Assembly (NCBI GenBank): GCA_009779895.1
Contig: WRBB01000001.1
Coordinates: forward strand, 186,001-250,000
Source: Lachnospiraceae bacterium
GTDB taxonomy: Bacteria; Bacillota; Clostridia; Lachnospirales; Lachnospiraceae
DNA: 64,000 nucleotides
Reading direction: 5' to 3'
In this document: one piece after another, positions 17,224 to 25,888 of the stretch
Layout of the letters: every line of letters begins with the position of its first letter
Position numbering within the stretch: the stretch's first letter is position 1
Made by a program: the position numbers and the translations under genes
The notes under the pieces: model-generated
Seen by the model: the letters and a program-made list of their open reading frames with translations, nothing else
Database searches by the model: none
Told to the model about the DNA's origin: nothing

Positions 17224-17996
17224 ATTATGTGAAATATGAACAAAAAAACGGAATTGGCACGATAACGATTGATAGACAAAAAGCACTCAATGCTTTGAAC
17301 CAGGAAGTTTTAGCTGAATTGGAGCAGGTGGTGGATGGTGTGGACTTGGATACGACGCGCTGTTTGATTTTGACGGGAGCCGGTGAAAAGGCTTTTGTAG
17401 CCGGTGCGGATATAGGTAGTCAATCGACGATGACAAAAGAAGAGGGTAGGCAGTGGTGCTTATACGGAAATCGAATTTTTCGTAAACTTGAATTGTTACC
17501 TGTGCCGGTGATTGCAGCGGTAAATGGTTATGCTTTGGGCGGCGGCAGTGAATTGGCACTGGCCTGTGATATTCGTATTGCTTCAGAAAATGCCGTATTT
17601 GCGCAACCGGAAGTTGGTTTGGGGATTACCGCAGGTTTTGGTGGAACACAGCGTTTACCTCGTTTGATTGGTATCGGAAAGGCCAAGGAGCTTTTATATA
17701 CCGGCGATAGAGTAAAAGCAGACGAAGCCTTGAGGCTTGGTTTGGTGAATCAGGTTGTACCTTTGTCAAAATTGCTTGAAACAGCTAGTGTTATGGCAAA
17801 TAAGATTGCCGGGAATGCGCCGATTGCAGTAAGGGCAAGTAAAAAGGCCATTCATGCAGGATTGGAAACAGATTTAGATAGTGGTATTCGCATGGAGTCA
17901 GAGCAATTTTCAATTTGTTATGAGACCAATGATCAAAAAAATGCAATGGGTGCATTTTTAGAGAAGAAAAAGCCGGACCCATTTACAAATAGTTAA
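17220..17996 (+). CDS. Enoyl-CoA hydratase (crotonase family)
   Basis: 258 residues. The oxyanion-hole and catalytic regions are complete: AGEKAFVAGADI, ALGGGSELALACDIRIA (first catalytic Glu) and QPEVGLGITAGFGGTQRLPRLIG (second catalytic Glu). It reversibly hydrates 2-enoyl-CoA and so can dehydrate 3-hydroxyacyl-CoA. The ATG at 17220 overlaps the transferase stop codon (ATGA), favouring coupled translation over the upstream GTG at 17208. In this operon it can serve 3-hydroxybutyryl-CoA from the thiolase/dehydrogenase pair, or a 3,4-dihydroxy- or 3-hydroxy-acyl-CoA derived from inositol. Confidence 0.9.
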   Translation: MNYVKYEQKNGIGTITIDRQKALNALNQEVLAELEQVVDGVDLDTTRCLILTGAGEKAFVAGADIGSQSTMTKEEGRQWCLYGNRIFRKLELLPVPVIAAVNGYALGGGSELALACDIRIASENAVFAQPEVGLGITAGFGGTQRLPRLIGIGKAKELLYTGDRVKADEALRLGLVNQVVPLSKLLETASVMANKIAGNAPIAVRASKKAIHAGLETDLDSGIRMESEQFSICYETNDQKNAMGAFLEKKKPDPFTNS

Positions 17997-18023
17997 CAGA
18001 TATACGCAAGGAGGAGAGAAGCG

Positions 18024-19163
18024 ATGGATTTTGTATTATCAAAAGAGCAAGAGATGGCTCGGAAATTATTCCGTGACTTTGCAGAGAATGAAGTGAAAGA
18101 TTTGGCGCAGGAAATTGATGAAACAGAGCGTTTCCCAAAGGAAACCGTGGAAAAGCTGGCGCGATATGGTTTTTTCGGTATTCCCCTGCCCAAAGAGTAT
18201 GGCGGACAAGGTTGTGATGCTTTGACTTATGCCATGTGTGTAGAAGAGTTGAGTAAAGTTTGTGCAACGACAGGCATTATTGTTGCGACACATATCTCTC
18301 TTTGTGCCAACCCGATTAAAACCTATGGTACATCGGAGCAAAAGGAAAAATATTTGACTCCTTTGGCAAAAGGGGAAAAGTTGGGTGCCTTTGGTTTGAC
18401 GGAGCCAAATGCCGGTACAGATGCTGCGGGTCAGCAGACAACGGCGGTGTTAAAAGGTGAGAATTATATTTTAAATGGCAGTAAAATTTTCATTACCAAT
18501 GGTGGTGTGGCAGATGTTTATATTATCATGGCTATGACAGATAAGAGTCAGGGCACAAGGGGTATTTCTGCTTTTATTGTAGAAAAAGAGTTTCCGGGTT
18601 TTTCAATCGGAACCAAAGAAAAGAAAATGGGGATTCGTGGTTCTTCTACAACAGAGTTGGTATTTGAAGATTGTATCGTTCCAAAAGAAAATCTGTTGGG
18701 TAAAATTGGTAGAGGGTTTAATATTGCCATGGAAACTTTGGATGGTGGACGTATTGGCGTTGCGGCACAAGCCCTTGGTATCGCCCAAGGTGCATTGGAT
18801 GAAACCATTCAATATACCAAAGATAGAAAGCAGTTTGGACGTTCAATTTCCGCATTCCAAAATACGCAATTTCAGTTGGCAGATATGTATGCCCGTGTGG
18901 AAGCGGCTCGTTTGTTGATTTATAAAGCAGCTTGTGTAAAAGATACAGGTGTGCGCCATTCTTTGGAGTCGGCAACAGCAAAATTGTTTGCTTCCGAAAC
19001 AGCCATGGCAGTTACCACGAAGTGTGTGCAATTGTTTGGTGGTTATGGTTATACCAGAGAGTATCCAGTAGAGCGAATGATGCGTGACGCAAAGATTACA
19101 GAAATTTATGAAGGTACCAGCGAAGTACAACGTATGGTAATCGCCGGTTCTATTTTGAAATAG
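18024..19163 (+). CDS. bcd: Short-chain acyl-CoA dehydrogenase (butyryl-CoA dehydrogenase type)
   Basis: 379 residues, the standard length. FAD/substrate motifs include LGAFGLTEPNAGTDA and ITNGGVADVYII. The C-terminal IYEGTSEVQRMVI holds the catalytic Glu of butyryl-CoA dehydrogenases. With EtfB/EtfA immediately downstream it is probably the electron-bifurcating type, reducing an enoyl-CoA with NADH while reducing ferredoxin. The expected substrate is crotonyl-CoA; 4-hydroxycrotonyl-CoA or acryloyl-CoA are possible given the neighbours. GGAGGAGAG precedes the start. Confidence 0.92.
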   Translation: MDFVLSKEQEMARKLFRDFAENEVKDLAQEIDETERFPKETVEKLARYGFFGIPLPKEYGGQGCDALTYAMCVEELSKVCATTGIIVATHISLCANPIKTYGTSEQKEKYLTPLAKGEKLGAFGLTEPNAGTDAAGQQTTAVLKGENYILNGSKIFITNGGVADVYIIMAMTDKSQGTRGISAFIVEKEFPGFSIGTKEKKMGIRGSSTTELVFEDCIVPKENLLGKIGRGFNIAMETLDGGRIGVAAQALGIAQGALDETIQYTKDRKQFGRSISAFQNTQFQLADMYARVEAARLLIYKAACVKDTGVRHSLESATAKLFASETAMAVTTKCVQLFGGYGYTREYPVERMMRDAKITEIYEGTSEVQRMVIAGSILK

Positions 19164-19186
19164 AACGGAAAGGAGGCAAAAAGTCA

Positions 19187-19969
19187 ATGAATATTATTGT
19201 GTGTATAAAACAAGTGCCTGATACAACAGAGGTGCGTTTGAACCCGGAAACAGGCACTTTGATTCGGGATGGTGTTCCAAGCATTATGAATCCGGATGAT
19301 AAAGCCGGTTTGGAGGCAGCTTTGCGTATCAAAGATAAAAATGCTGCAACCGTCACGGTGATTTCCATGGGGCCACCCCAAGCGGAGGCTATTTTAAGAG
19401 AGTCTTTGGCGATGGGTGCGGATGAAGCTTTTTTAATCACAGATAAGGTGTTTGGTGGCTCTGATACGTTGGCAACCAGCTCTATTTTGGCAGCAGCCAT
19501 AAAAACCATGTCTTATGATTTGATTATAACAGGCCGTCAGGCCATTGATGGGGATACGGCACAAGTAGGCCCACAGATTGCGGAGCATTTGGGTTTGGTT
19601 AATGTAAGTTATGCCGAGGGCATTGAGGTAGAGGGAAATTATGTTGTGGTAAAACGTCAGTATGAGGATCGTTACCATATGATAAAAGCAAAAATGCCTT
19701 GTTTGATAACGGCTTTGAGTGAATTAAACGAGCCGCGTTATATGACGCCGGGTGGTATTTTTGATGCTTATCGGCAGAGGGAAGTGAAGATTTTGGCACG
19801 CCCTGACCTAGATGTGATAGATACCAACATTGGTTTAAAAGGTTCGCCCACTCGGGTTGCAAAATCTTTTACCAAAGAGTTAAAAGGCAAGGGTACAGTG
19901 GTGCAATTGGACGTAGAGGAATCTGTAGATTTTTTGATAGAAAGTTTACAGAAGAAATTTGTGATATAG
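19187..19969 (+). CDS. etfB: Electron transfer flavoprotein, beta subunit
   Basis: 260 residues. It begins MNIIVCIKQVPDTTEVRLNP, the usual EtfB opening, and has DSLA-type nucleotide strands (VTVISMGPPQAEAI), TGRQAIDGDTAQVGPQIAEHLG and a C-terminal arm (ESVDFLIESLQKKFVI) that wraps the partner. It follows bcd by 23 bp and etfA follows 13 bp later. The NPDDKAGLEAALRI region resembles Etf proteins of bifurcating Bcd complexes in Clostridia. Together they carry electrons to the acyl-CoA dehydrogenase. Confidence 0.95.
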   Translation: MNIIVCIKQVPDTTEVRLNPETGTLIRDGVPSIMNPDDKAGLEAALRIKDKNAATVTVISMGPPQAEAILRESLAMGADEAFLITDKVFGGSDTLATSSILAAAIKTMSYDLIITGRQAIDGDTAQVGPQIAEHLGLVNVSYAEGIEVEGNYVVVKRQYEDRYHMIKAKMPCLITALSELNEPRYMTPGGIFDAYRQREVKILARPDLDVIDTNIGLKGSPTRVAKSFTKELKGKGTVVQLDVEESVDFLIESLQKKFVI

Positions 19970-19982
19970 GGAGGAAAGCAAA

Positions 19983-20993
19983 ATGAATTTACAAGATTAC
20001 AAGGGCATTTTTGTTTTCGCCCAACAAGTAGACGGAAAAATTTCCAGTGTATCTTATGAGTTGGTAGGGGAGGCCAAGCGCCTTGCCGCTGATTTGAATA
20101 CGGATGTAACAGCCGTGTTATTAGGTCACAATGTGACGGGACTGGCAGATAAATTGGCAATCTATGGTGCGGATCATGTGATTGTGGTAGATGACCCTGC
20201 ATTGGAAACATATATGACAGATCCTTATACCGTTGCACTGCATGCGGTATTGCAGGCGAAAAAGCCGGATATTTTACTGTTGGGTGCAACGGCCATTGGC
20301 AGAGATTTAGGGCCTCGTGTTTCCGGTCGTGGTGCAACAGGTTTGACAGCAGATTGTACAAAGTTGGATATCGACCTTGAAACAAAGGGACTTCGTATGA
20401 CAAGACCTGCCTTTGGTGGTAACATTATGGCGACCATCATTTGCCCGGTGCACAGACCACAAATCGCTACTGTTCGTTCCGGTGTGATGCAAAGGTTGGA
20501 TGTGAATCCCGATGCAAAAGCAAGGGTAGAGGTATTTCCGGTGCCTGGTTTAGAAAATGCCATTGCGGTGGAAATCTTAGAAATTATCAAAAAAACTACG
20601 GCAAAAATGGACATTCAGGATGCCAATGTTTTGATTTCCGGTGGCCGTGGTATGGGCGGAGCCGAAAACTATCAAATTTTGGAAGATTTAGCAAAAGTAT
20701 TGGGTGGAACAGTGTCTTCTTCTAGAGCGGGCGTGGATGCCGGTTGGATGGATAAGGAATTGCAGGTTGGACAAACAGGAAAAACCGTTCGTCCGAATCT
20801 TTATATTGCCTGTGGTATTTCCGGTGCCATTCAGCATTTGGCCGGTATGGAAGAGAGTGAAATCATCATTGCAATTAACAAAGACCCGGATGCACCGATT
20901 TTTGGTGTGGCGGATTTTGGTGTGGTGGGCGATGTATTTAAAATTGTTCCGGCATTGACTGCGGGTATCCAAAAGATAGTAGATGAGAAATAG
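19983..20993 (+). CDS. etfA: Electron transfer flavoprotein, alpha subunit
   Basis: 336 residues. The N-terminal domain (IFVFAQQVDGKISSVSYELVGEA) is followed by the FAD-binding C-terminal domain with ISGGRGMGGAENY, SSRAGVDAGWM, QVGQTGKTVRPNLYIACGISGAIQH and INKDPDAPIFGVADFGVVGD. These are the signature FAD contacts of EtfA. It forms a heterodimer with the product of 19187 and serves bcd. No N-terminal ferredoxin-like extension is present, unlike some clostridial EtfA proteins. Confidence 0.95.
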   Translation: MNLQDYKGIFVFAQQVDGKISSVSYELVGEAKRLAADLNTDVTAVLLGHNVTGLADKLAIYGADHVIVVDDPALETYMTDPYTVALHAVLQAKKPDILLLGATAIGRDLGPRVSGRGATGLTADCTKLDIDLETKGLRMTRPAFGGNIMATIICPVHRPQIATVRSGVMQRLDVNPDAKARVEVFPVPGLENAIAVEILEIIKKTTAKMDIQDANVLISGGRGMGGAENYQILEDLAKVLGGTVSSSRAGVDAGWMDKELQVGQTGKTVRPNLYIACGISGAIQHLAGMEESEIIIAINKDPDAPIFGVADFGVVGDVFKIVPALTAGIQKIVDEK

Positions 20994-21014
20994 ATATAGC
21001 CGGAGGAAGAAAAA

Positions 21015-22118
21015 ATGAATTTTGTAGTAAGACCGGAAATTAGTTTATGTAAGAGTGTTGCTGTGTTTTTGCAAAGTCTTACAATCGGTAGAGCGGATCT
21101 TGTTGTGAGCAATGAGATCATTATCAAACCGTATTTAGAGTTATTGACTAACGGTAGTGGCCTTTTGTTGACTGAGAAATATGGCAGTGGCGAACCAAGC
21201 AACGATATGTTAAATGCGATGATACATGACATAGAGGGTAAGGATTATAAGCGGGTGATTGCCATTGGTGGTGGTGCCGTTTTGGATATTGCCAAGCAAC
21301 TTTTGTTTGAAGATGGTATGACTTGTGAAGATTTATATGTAAATGTGGCAGACCTTGCAAAGTATAAAAGGCGTGAACTCATTGCCATACCAACTACCTG
21401 TGGTACAGGCAGTGAGGTGACTTCTATTTCTGTGACGTTATTTCCGGAAAAGAAAACTAAGATTGGTTTGGTAACACCTGCCATTGCTCCGGATCGTGCT
21501 GTATTGATTCCGGAATTGTTAGAGTCTATGCCTTATGATGTATTTGCAGCTAGTTCCGTGGATGCTTTGATTCATGCCGTAGAGTCTTTTGTGTCACCAA
21601 AGGCAACCGTATTTTCGAAGCTGTTTAGTAAAGAGGCCATTGCATTGATTTTAAATGGCTATAAAAAGATTGTAGATGAAAAATTGGAACCGATGGCATT
21701 GATGGAAGATTTTGTTGTTGCCAGTACTTATGCCGGAATCGCATTTTCCAATGCCGGCTGTGGTGGTGTTCATGCGTTATCGTTCCCATTGGGCGGAAGC
21801 TTCCATATTCCCCATGGAAAATCCAACTACTACTTGTTCTTGGCTGTATTTCATACTTATGTGGAAAAAGGGGCGGATTTGTCTGAACTGGAAGAACTTA
21901 TGGCAAAAAAGCTGGGTGATGGTGGTGTATGGAAGAATTTGGAAAACTTATTGGAAGCAATTTTACCAATGGTGCCATTGTCAGAGTTAGGCGTAAAGGA
22001 GTCTGATGTTGCTGCTTTTGTTCCGGCGGTGCTACAAAACCAACAACGTTTGTTGGTGAATATGCCGATTGCCTTAGATCAGGAAAGTTTGAAAGGGATT
22101 TACATGAGGTGTTTGTAA
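21015..22118 (+). CDS. 4hbD: 4-Hydroxybutyrate dehydrogenase-like iron-containing alcohol dehydrogenase
   Basis: 367 residues, iron-dependent ADH family. It resembles Clostridium kluyveri 4HbD throughout: SNEIIIKPYLELL, EKYGSGEPSNDML, IAIGGGAVLDIAKQL (NAD site), IPTTCGTGSEVT, ASSVDALIHAVESFVSP and GGVHALSFPLGGSFHIPHGKSN (metal-ligand His residues). The known enzyme reduces succinate semialdehyde to 4-hydroxybutyrate. No succinate-semialdehyde-producing enzyme is encoded in the operon, so the natural aldehyde may be another short acid semialdehyde such as 3-hydroxy-4-oxobutanoate or malonate semialdehyde. It is followed by iolC with a one-base overlap. Confidence 0.87.
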   Translation: MNFVVRPEISLCKSVAVFLQSLTIGRADLVVSNEIIIKPYLELLTNGSGLLLTEKYGSGEPSNDMLNAMIHDIEGKDYKRVIAIGGGAVLDIAKQLLFEDGMTCEDLYVNVADLAKYKRRELIAIPTTCGTGSEVTSISVTLFPEKKTKIGLVTPAIAPDRAVLIPELLESMPYDVFAASSVDALIHAVESFVSPKATVFSKLFSKEAIALILNGYKKIVDEKLEPMALMEDFVVASTYAGIAFSNAGCGGVHALSFPLGGSFHIPHGKSNYYLFLAVFHTYVEKGADLSELEELMAKKLGDGGVWKNLENLLEAILPMVPLSELGVKESDVAAFVPAVLQNQQRLLVNMPIALDQESLKGIYMRCL

Positions 22119-23152
22119 TGAAATATATAGAGTTTGATGACGGTAGAAAATATGATCTGATTTTGTTGGGACGAGTGGCAATCGACTTCAACCCTGCGTA
22201 TACGGATGCTATAAAAGAGGAGTTTAAGCCCTTAAAAAAAGTGCATTATTTTGAAAAATTTGTAGGTGGTTCACCGGCAAATATTGCAGTAGGTGTGACA
22301 CGACACGGCATGAAAGCCGGGTTCATTGGTAAGGTTTCGGATGATCAATTTGGTGAATTTGTGGTAGATTATTTTAAGGAACAAGGAATTGATACATCTC
22401 AGATTACAAAATGTACAAATGGTGAGAAACTTGGTTTGACTTTTACAGAAATGTTATCCTCGTCAGAAAGCTCTATTTTGATGTACCGAAATCGTGTCGC
22501 AGATTTGCAACTGCATGTGGAAGACATTTGTGATGATTATATTAAAAATGCCAAGGCAATCTTGATTTCCGGAACGGCTTTGGCAGAGAGTCCATCACGG
22601 GAAGCGGCTTTGAAAGCGGTTATGTTGGCAAGAAAATATGACACCAAAATTATATTTGATATTGATTATCGTGATTATAATTGGAACAATACAGATGAGG
22701 TTTCGATTTACAGTTTTATGATTTCCAGACAAGCAGATGTGATTTTAGGTTCCAGAGAAGAGTTTGATTTGACGGAAAAATTAATCAAAGTAGGTATGAC
22801 GGATGCGGAAAGTGCGGCTTATTGGCATGGATTTAATACGAAGATTGTGGTGATTAAACATGGTATGAAAGGCTCTACCGCTTATACCAAAGATGGTCAG
22901 AGCTTTTCGATTAAGCCATTTCCGGTGAATGCCAGAAAAGGTTTTGGTGGTGGTGATGGTTATGCTTCCGGCTTTTTATATGGATTATTCCAAGGTTGGG
23001 AGATTATAGATTGCCTGGAATTTGGTTCAGCAGAGGCTTCTATGATGGTTACTTCAAACAATTGCTCGGATTCTTTGCCTACGACAGAAGAGGTACAAAG
23101 TTTTATCAAGGAAGAAAAAGAGCAGTATGGTGAAATGATAGCAAGGAGATAA
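22118..23152 (+). CDS. iolC: 5-Dehydro-2-deoxygluconokinase
   Basis: 344 residues, PfkB/ribokinase family, closely similar to B. subtilis IolC. Shared runs include GRVAIDFNPAYT, FVGGSPANIAVGVTRHG, SILMYRNRVADLQL, LISGTALAESPSREAALKAVMLARK, DIDYRDYNW and KIVVIKHGMKGS. The phosphotransfer motif is FGGGDGYASGFLYGLF, where the usual GAGD is GGGD; the catalytic Asp is kept. It phosphorylates 2-deoxy-5-keto-gluconate. The ATG at 22118 shares its A with the preceding stop codon and is preceded by GAGGTG. The usual next enzyme, IolJ aldolase, is absent from the operon. Confidence 0.93.
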   Translation: MKYIEFDDGRKYDLILLGRVAIDFNPAYTDAIKEEFKPLKKVHYFEKFVGGSPANIAVGVTRHGMKAGFIGKVSDDQFGEFVVDYFKEQGIDTSQITKCTNGEKLGLTFTEMLSSSESSILMYRNRVADLQLHVEDICDDYIKNAKAILISGTALAESPSREAALKAVMLARKYDTKIIFDIDYRDYNWNNTDEVSIYSFMISRQADVILGSREEFDLTEKLIKVGMTDAESAAYWHGFNTKIVVIKHGMKGSTAYTKDGQSFSIKPFPVNARKGFGGGDGYASGFLYGLFQGWEIIDCLEFGSAEASMMVTSNNCSDSLPTTEEVQSFIKEEKEQYGEMIARR

Positions 23153-23154
23153 AG

Positions 23155-25086
23155 ATGATGCGTACAATAAAGATGACAACTGCACAAGCCATTGTCAAAT
23201 TTTTAGATAATCAATATGTTTCTATGGATGGTCAAGAAACAAAATTTGTGGAAGGTTTTTTTACAATATTCGGACATGGCATTGCAGTTGGTTTGGGTGA
23301 GGCTTTGGATAGTGATCCCGGTTCCTTGCGTGTACTGCAAGGCCGCAATGAGCAAGGCATGTGCCATACAGCGATTGCTTATGCAAAACAAGCAAATAGA
23401 AAGAAAATCATTCCTTGTGCAGCTTCTGTTGGCCCGGGTTCTGCGAATATGGTCACAGCTTGTGCCACGGCGACTGTGAATCAGATCCCTTTGTTGGTAT
23501 TTCCGGCAGATACCTTTGCTTCCAGACAACCGGATCCTGTGTTGCAGCAATTAGAGCAGAGCAGTAGCTTGGCGGTTAGTACCAATGATGCGTTTCAACC
23601 GGTTTGTAAATACTGGGATCGTATCACTCGCCCGGAGATGATTATGACGGCTTTGATTCATGCAATGCGTGTTTTGACAGACCCATCTGAAACAGGGGCT
23701 TGCTGTATCTCTGTTTGTCAAGATGTGGAGGGAGAGTCTTTTGATTTTCCGGAAAGTTTTTTTGTAAAGCGTGTGCATAGAATTACACGTCCTGTTGCCG
23801 TGGAAGAAGAGTTGGAAGATATTGTGGCTGTGATAAAAGATGCCAAAAAGCCTTTGGTTATTGTTGGTGGTGGTGTGCGTTATTCAGATGCCGGTGCTGT
23901 TGTGGAAACGTTTTGTTCAGAATTTCATATCCCATTTGGCGAGAGTCAAGCCGGAAAAAGTGCATGTGTTTCCAATCATCCATATTGTTTAGGTGGTATC
24001 GGTGTAACAGGTACATCTGCTTCTAACAGCATTGCCAAAGATGCGGATGTTGTAATTGCCATTGGTACCAGATTATCTGATTTTACAACCAGTTCAAAAT
24101 GGTTATTTCAAAAGAAAGATGTGAAAATTGTAAGTATTAATAACAGTCGTTATCATGCTTATAAAATGGATGCAGTGAAAGCGGTTGGGGATGCGAAGAT
24201 GACGGTGCTTGCTCTAAGCAAACGTTTGAAAGAAGTGGGATATCAATCTGCTTATGTAAATGAAATTGCAGATGCAAAAAAAGCATGGGATGAAGAAATG
24301 CTTTATTTAAGCGGGATTCGGTATACAGGTGATTCTTTTGAGCCGATTATGAAAAACCGCGATCCAAGAACCGTGCCTGAGTTTGTAAAATTGACAGGTG
24401 GTGAACTAACACAGACAGCAGCCATTGCTGCAATTCGTGCAACGATTGCAGAGGATGCGATTTTGATTACAGCCGGTGGTTCTTTGCCAAGTTGTTTGCA
24501 GCGTATGTGGACCACAAACAAACGTGGTGGTTATCATGCGGAATACGGTTATTCTTGCATGGGTTATGAAGTTGCGGCTACTTTAGGTGTAAAATTTGTT
24601 GCGCCAAACGAAGAGGTGTATTGTGTAGTAGGGGATGCCAGTTTTCAAATGCTTCATAGCGAAATTGGAACCATCATACAAGAAAAGCAAAAAGTAAATA
24701 TTATTGTGTTTGATAATTGTGGCTTTGGTTGTATCAATAACCTGGAAATGAATCATGGCATTGGTAGCCTTGCAACGGAGTTTAGATATACAGATGGCAA
24801 AAAACCGGCGGGTGATTTGATTCCTGTAGATTATGCCAAAGTGGCACAGGGATATGGATTGCATGCTTATACTTGCAAAACCATTGAAGAATTGATTGCT
24901 GCTTTGGAAGATGCAAAGAAACAAGAAGTTGCTTGTTTGTTTGACTTAAAAGTGATTCCGAAGACTATGACCGATGGGTATGATTCTTGGTGGAATGTAG
25001 GGATTGCGATGACTTCTGCAAATGAGTGTGTCAACGAAGCACGTGATGGTGTGATGAAAGGGCGAAGTAATGCAAGAGTGTACTAA
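23155..25086 (+). CDS. iolD: 3D-(3,5/4)-trihydroxycyclohexane-1,2-dione hydrolase
   Basis: 643 residues, TPP-dependent acetolactate-synthase superfamily. It hydrolyses the cyclic dione to 5-deoxy-glucuronate. Features in order: VEGFFTIFGHGIAVGLGEAL (with the N-terminal TPP region), RNEQGMCHTAIAYAKQ, PCAASVGPGSANMVTACATAT, a central domain (LVIVGGGVRYSDAG) and the C-terminal TPP motif GDASFQMLHSEIGT ending at FDNCGFGCINNLE. The order and length fit IolD. The usual dehydratase that supplies its substrate (IolE) is not found in this window. Several Met codons lie close together at the start (23155, 23158); either may be used. Confidence 0.93.
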   Translation: MMRTIKMTTAQAIVKFLDNQYVSMDGQETKFVEGFFTIFGHGIAVGLGEALDSDPGSLRVLQGRNEQGMCHTAIAYAKQANRKKIIPCAASVGPGSANMVTACATATVNQIPLLVFPADTFASRQPDPVLQQLEQSSSLAVSTNDAFQPVCKYWDRITRPEMIMTALIHAMRVLTDPSETGACCISVCQDVEGESFDFPESFFVKRVHRITRPVAVEEELEDIVAVIKDAKKPLVIVGGGVRYSDAGAVVETFCSEFHIPFGESQAGKSACVSNHPYCLGGIGVTGTSASNSIAKDADVVIAIGTRLSDFTTSSKWLFQKKDVKIVSINNSRYHAYKMDAVKAVGDAKMTVLALSKRLKEVGYQSAYVNEIADAKKAWDEEMLYLSGIRYTGDSFEPIMKNRDPRTVPEFVKLTGGELTQTAAIAAIRATIAEDAILITAGGSLPSCLQRMWTTNKRGGYHAEYGYSCMGYEVAATLGVKFVAPNEEVYCVVGDASFQMLHSEIGTIIQEKQKVNIIVFDNCGFGCINNLEMNHGIGSLATEFRYTDGKKPAGDLIPVDYAKVAQGYGLHAYTCKTIEELIAALEDAKKQEVACLFDLKVIPKTMTDGYDSWWNVGIAMTSANECVNEARDGVMKGRSNARVY

Positions 25087-25087
25087 T

Positions 25088-25864
25088 ATGAAAACATTTG
25101 GTTATCCAACGTATGATGCGCAAGGTGAGATGATCCTGTCTACTTATGACAATGCATACAAAGAAATGTTGATGGATGTGCGTGTTTATTTTATGAAAGC
25201 CGGGGCTTCCAGAACGTTTTCATCGAGTGATGAAGAAATTGCGGTATTGTTATTAAATGGTAACCTGACATTTTGCTTTGATGAAGAAAGGCATAGTGTT
25301 ACCCGTAAGGATGTGTTTACGGAGGGTTCTTGGTGTGTGCATATTTGTCAAGGTGATACAGTTGTGGTTGAAGCAAATGCGGATACGGAGATTTTGGTAC
25401 AAAAGACCAAAAATGAAAAGCGTTTTGCGGCCAAGTTATACAGGCCGGAAGATGCACCTTGGAGATATGTAGGTGTGGGGAAATTTGGTGATGTAGCCAA
25501 ACGTCGTGTCAGCACGATTTTTGATTTGGATATTGCGCCTTATTCTAATATGGTTTTGGGTGAAGTTCTCAATGACAGAGGAAATTGGTCAGGTTATTTA
25601 CCGCACTGTCACCCACAGCCGGAGTTGTATTATTTTTTGTTTGATAGACCGGAAGGGTTTGGTGCCAGTTTTGTAGGTGATGAAGTTTTTAAAAGTGTGA
25701 ACCAAAGCTTTTCAGCGATTCCTGGTGGATTACTTCATCCGCAAGCAGTGGCTCCCGGTTTTCAAATGTATACTTGTTGGATGATTCGTCATCTGGATGG
25801 ACAGCCTTGGCACCAAACAGATCGCAATGAAGATGAGAAGTATATGTGGTTGCATGAAGTGTAG
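25088..25864 (+). CDS. iolB: 5-Deoxy-glucuronate isomerase
   Basis: 258 residues, double cupin of the IolB family. It isomerises 5-deoxy-glucuronate to 2-deoxy-5-keto-gluconate. The metal site is in YLPHCHPQPELYYFLF (His-x-His and Glu) with a further His in GGLLHPQAVAPGF. The ATG at 25088 begins just after the iolD stop; an ATG at 25070 inside iolD, behind AAAGGGCGA, is equally possible and would add six residues. Sequential order iolC-iolD-iolB matches a complete second half of the Bacillus-type pathway except for IolE and IolJ. Confidence 0.88.
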   Translation: MKTFGYPTYDAQGEMILSTYDNAYKEMLMDVRVYFMKAGASRTFSSSDEEIAVLLLNGNLTFCFDEERHSVTRKDVFTEGSWCVHICQGDTVVVEANADTEILVQKTKNEKRFAAKLYRPEDAPWRYVGVGKFGDVAKRRVSTIFDLDIAPYSNMVLGEVLNDRGNWSGYLPHCHPQPELYYFLFDRPEGFGASFVGDEVFKSVNQSFSAIPGGLLHPQAVAPGFQMYTCWMIRHLDGQPWHQTDRNEDEKYMWLHEV

Positions 25865-25888
25865 TTTTAAAAACGGAGGACGAATTAA

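Noticed and set aside
18548..19509. Several long minus-strand open frames opposite bcd and etfB
   Set aside because: They are shadows of strongly conserved genes and show no recognisable protein features.
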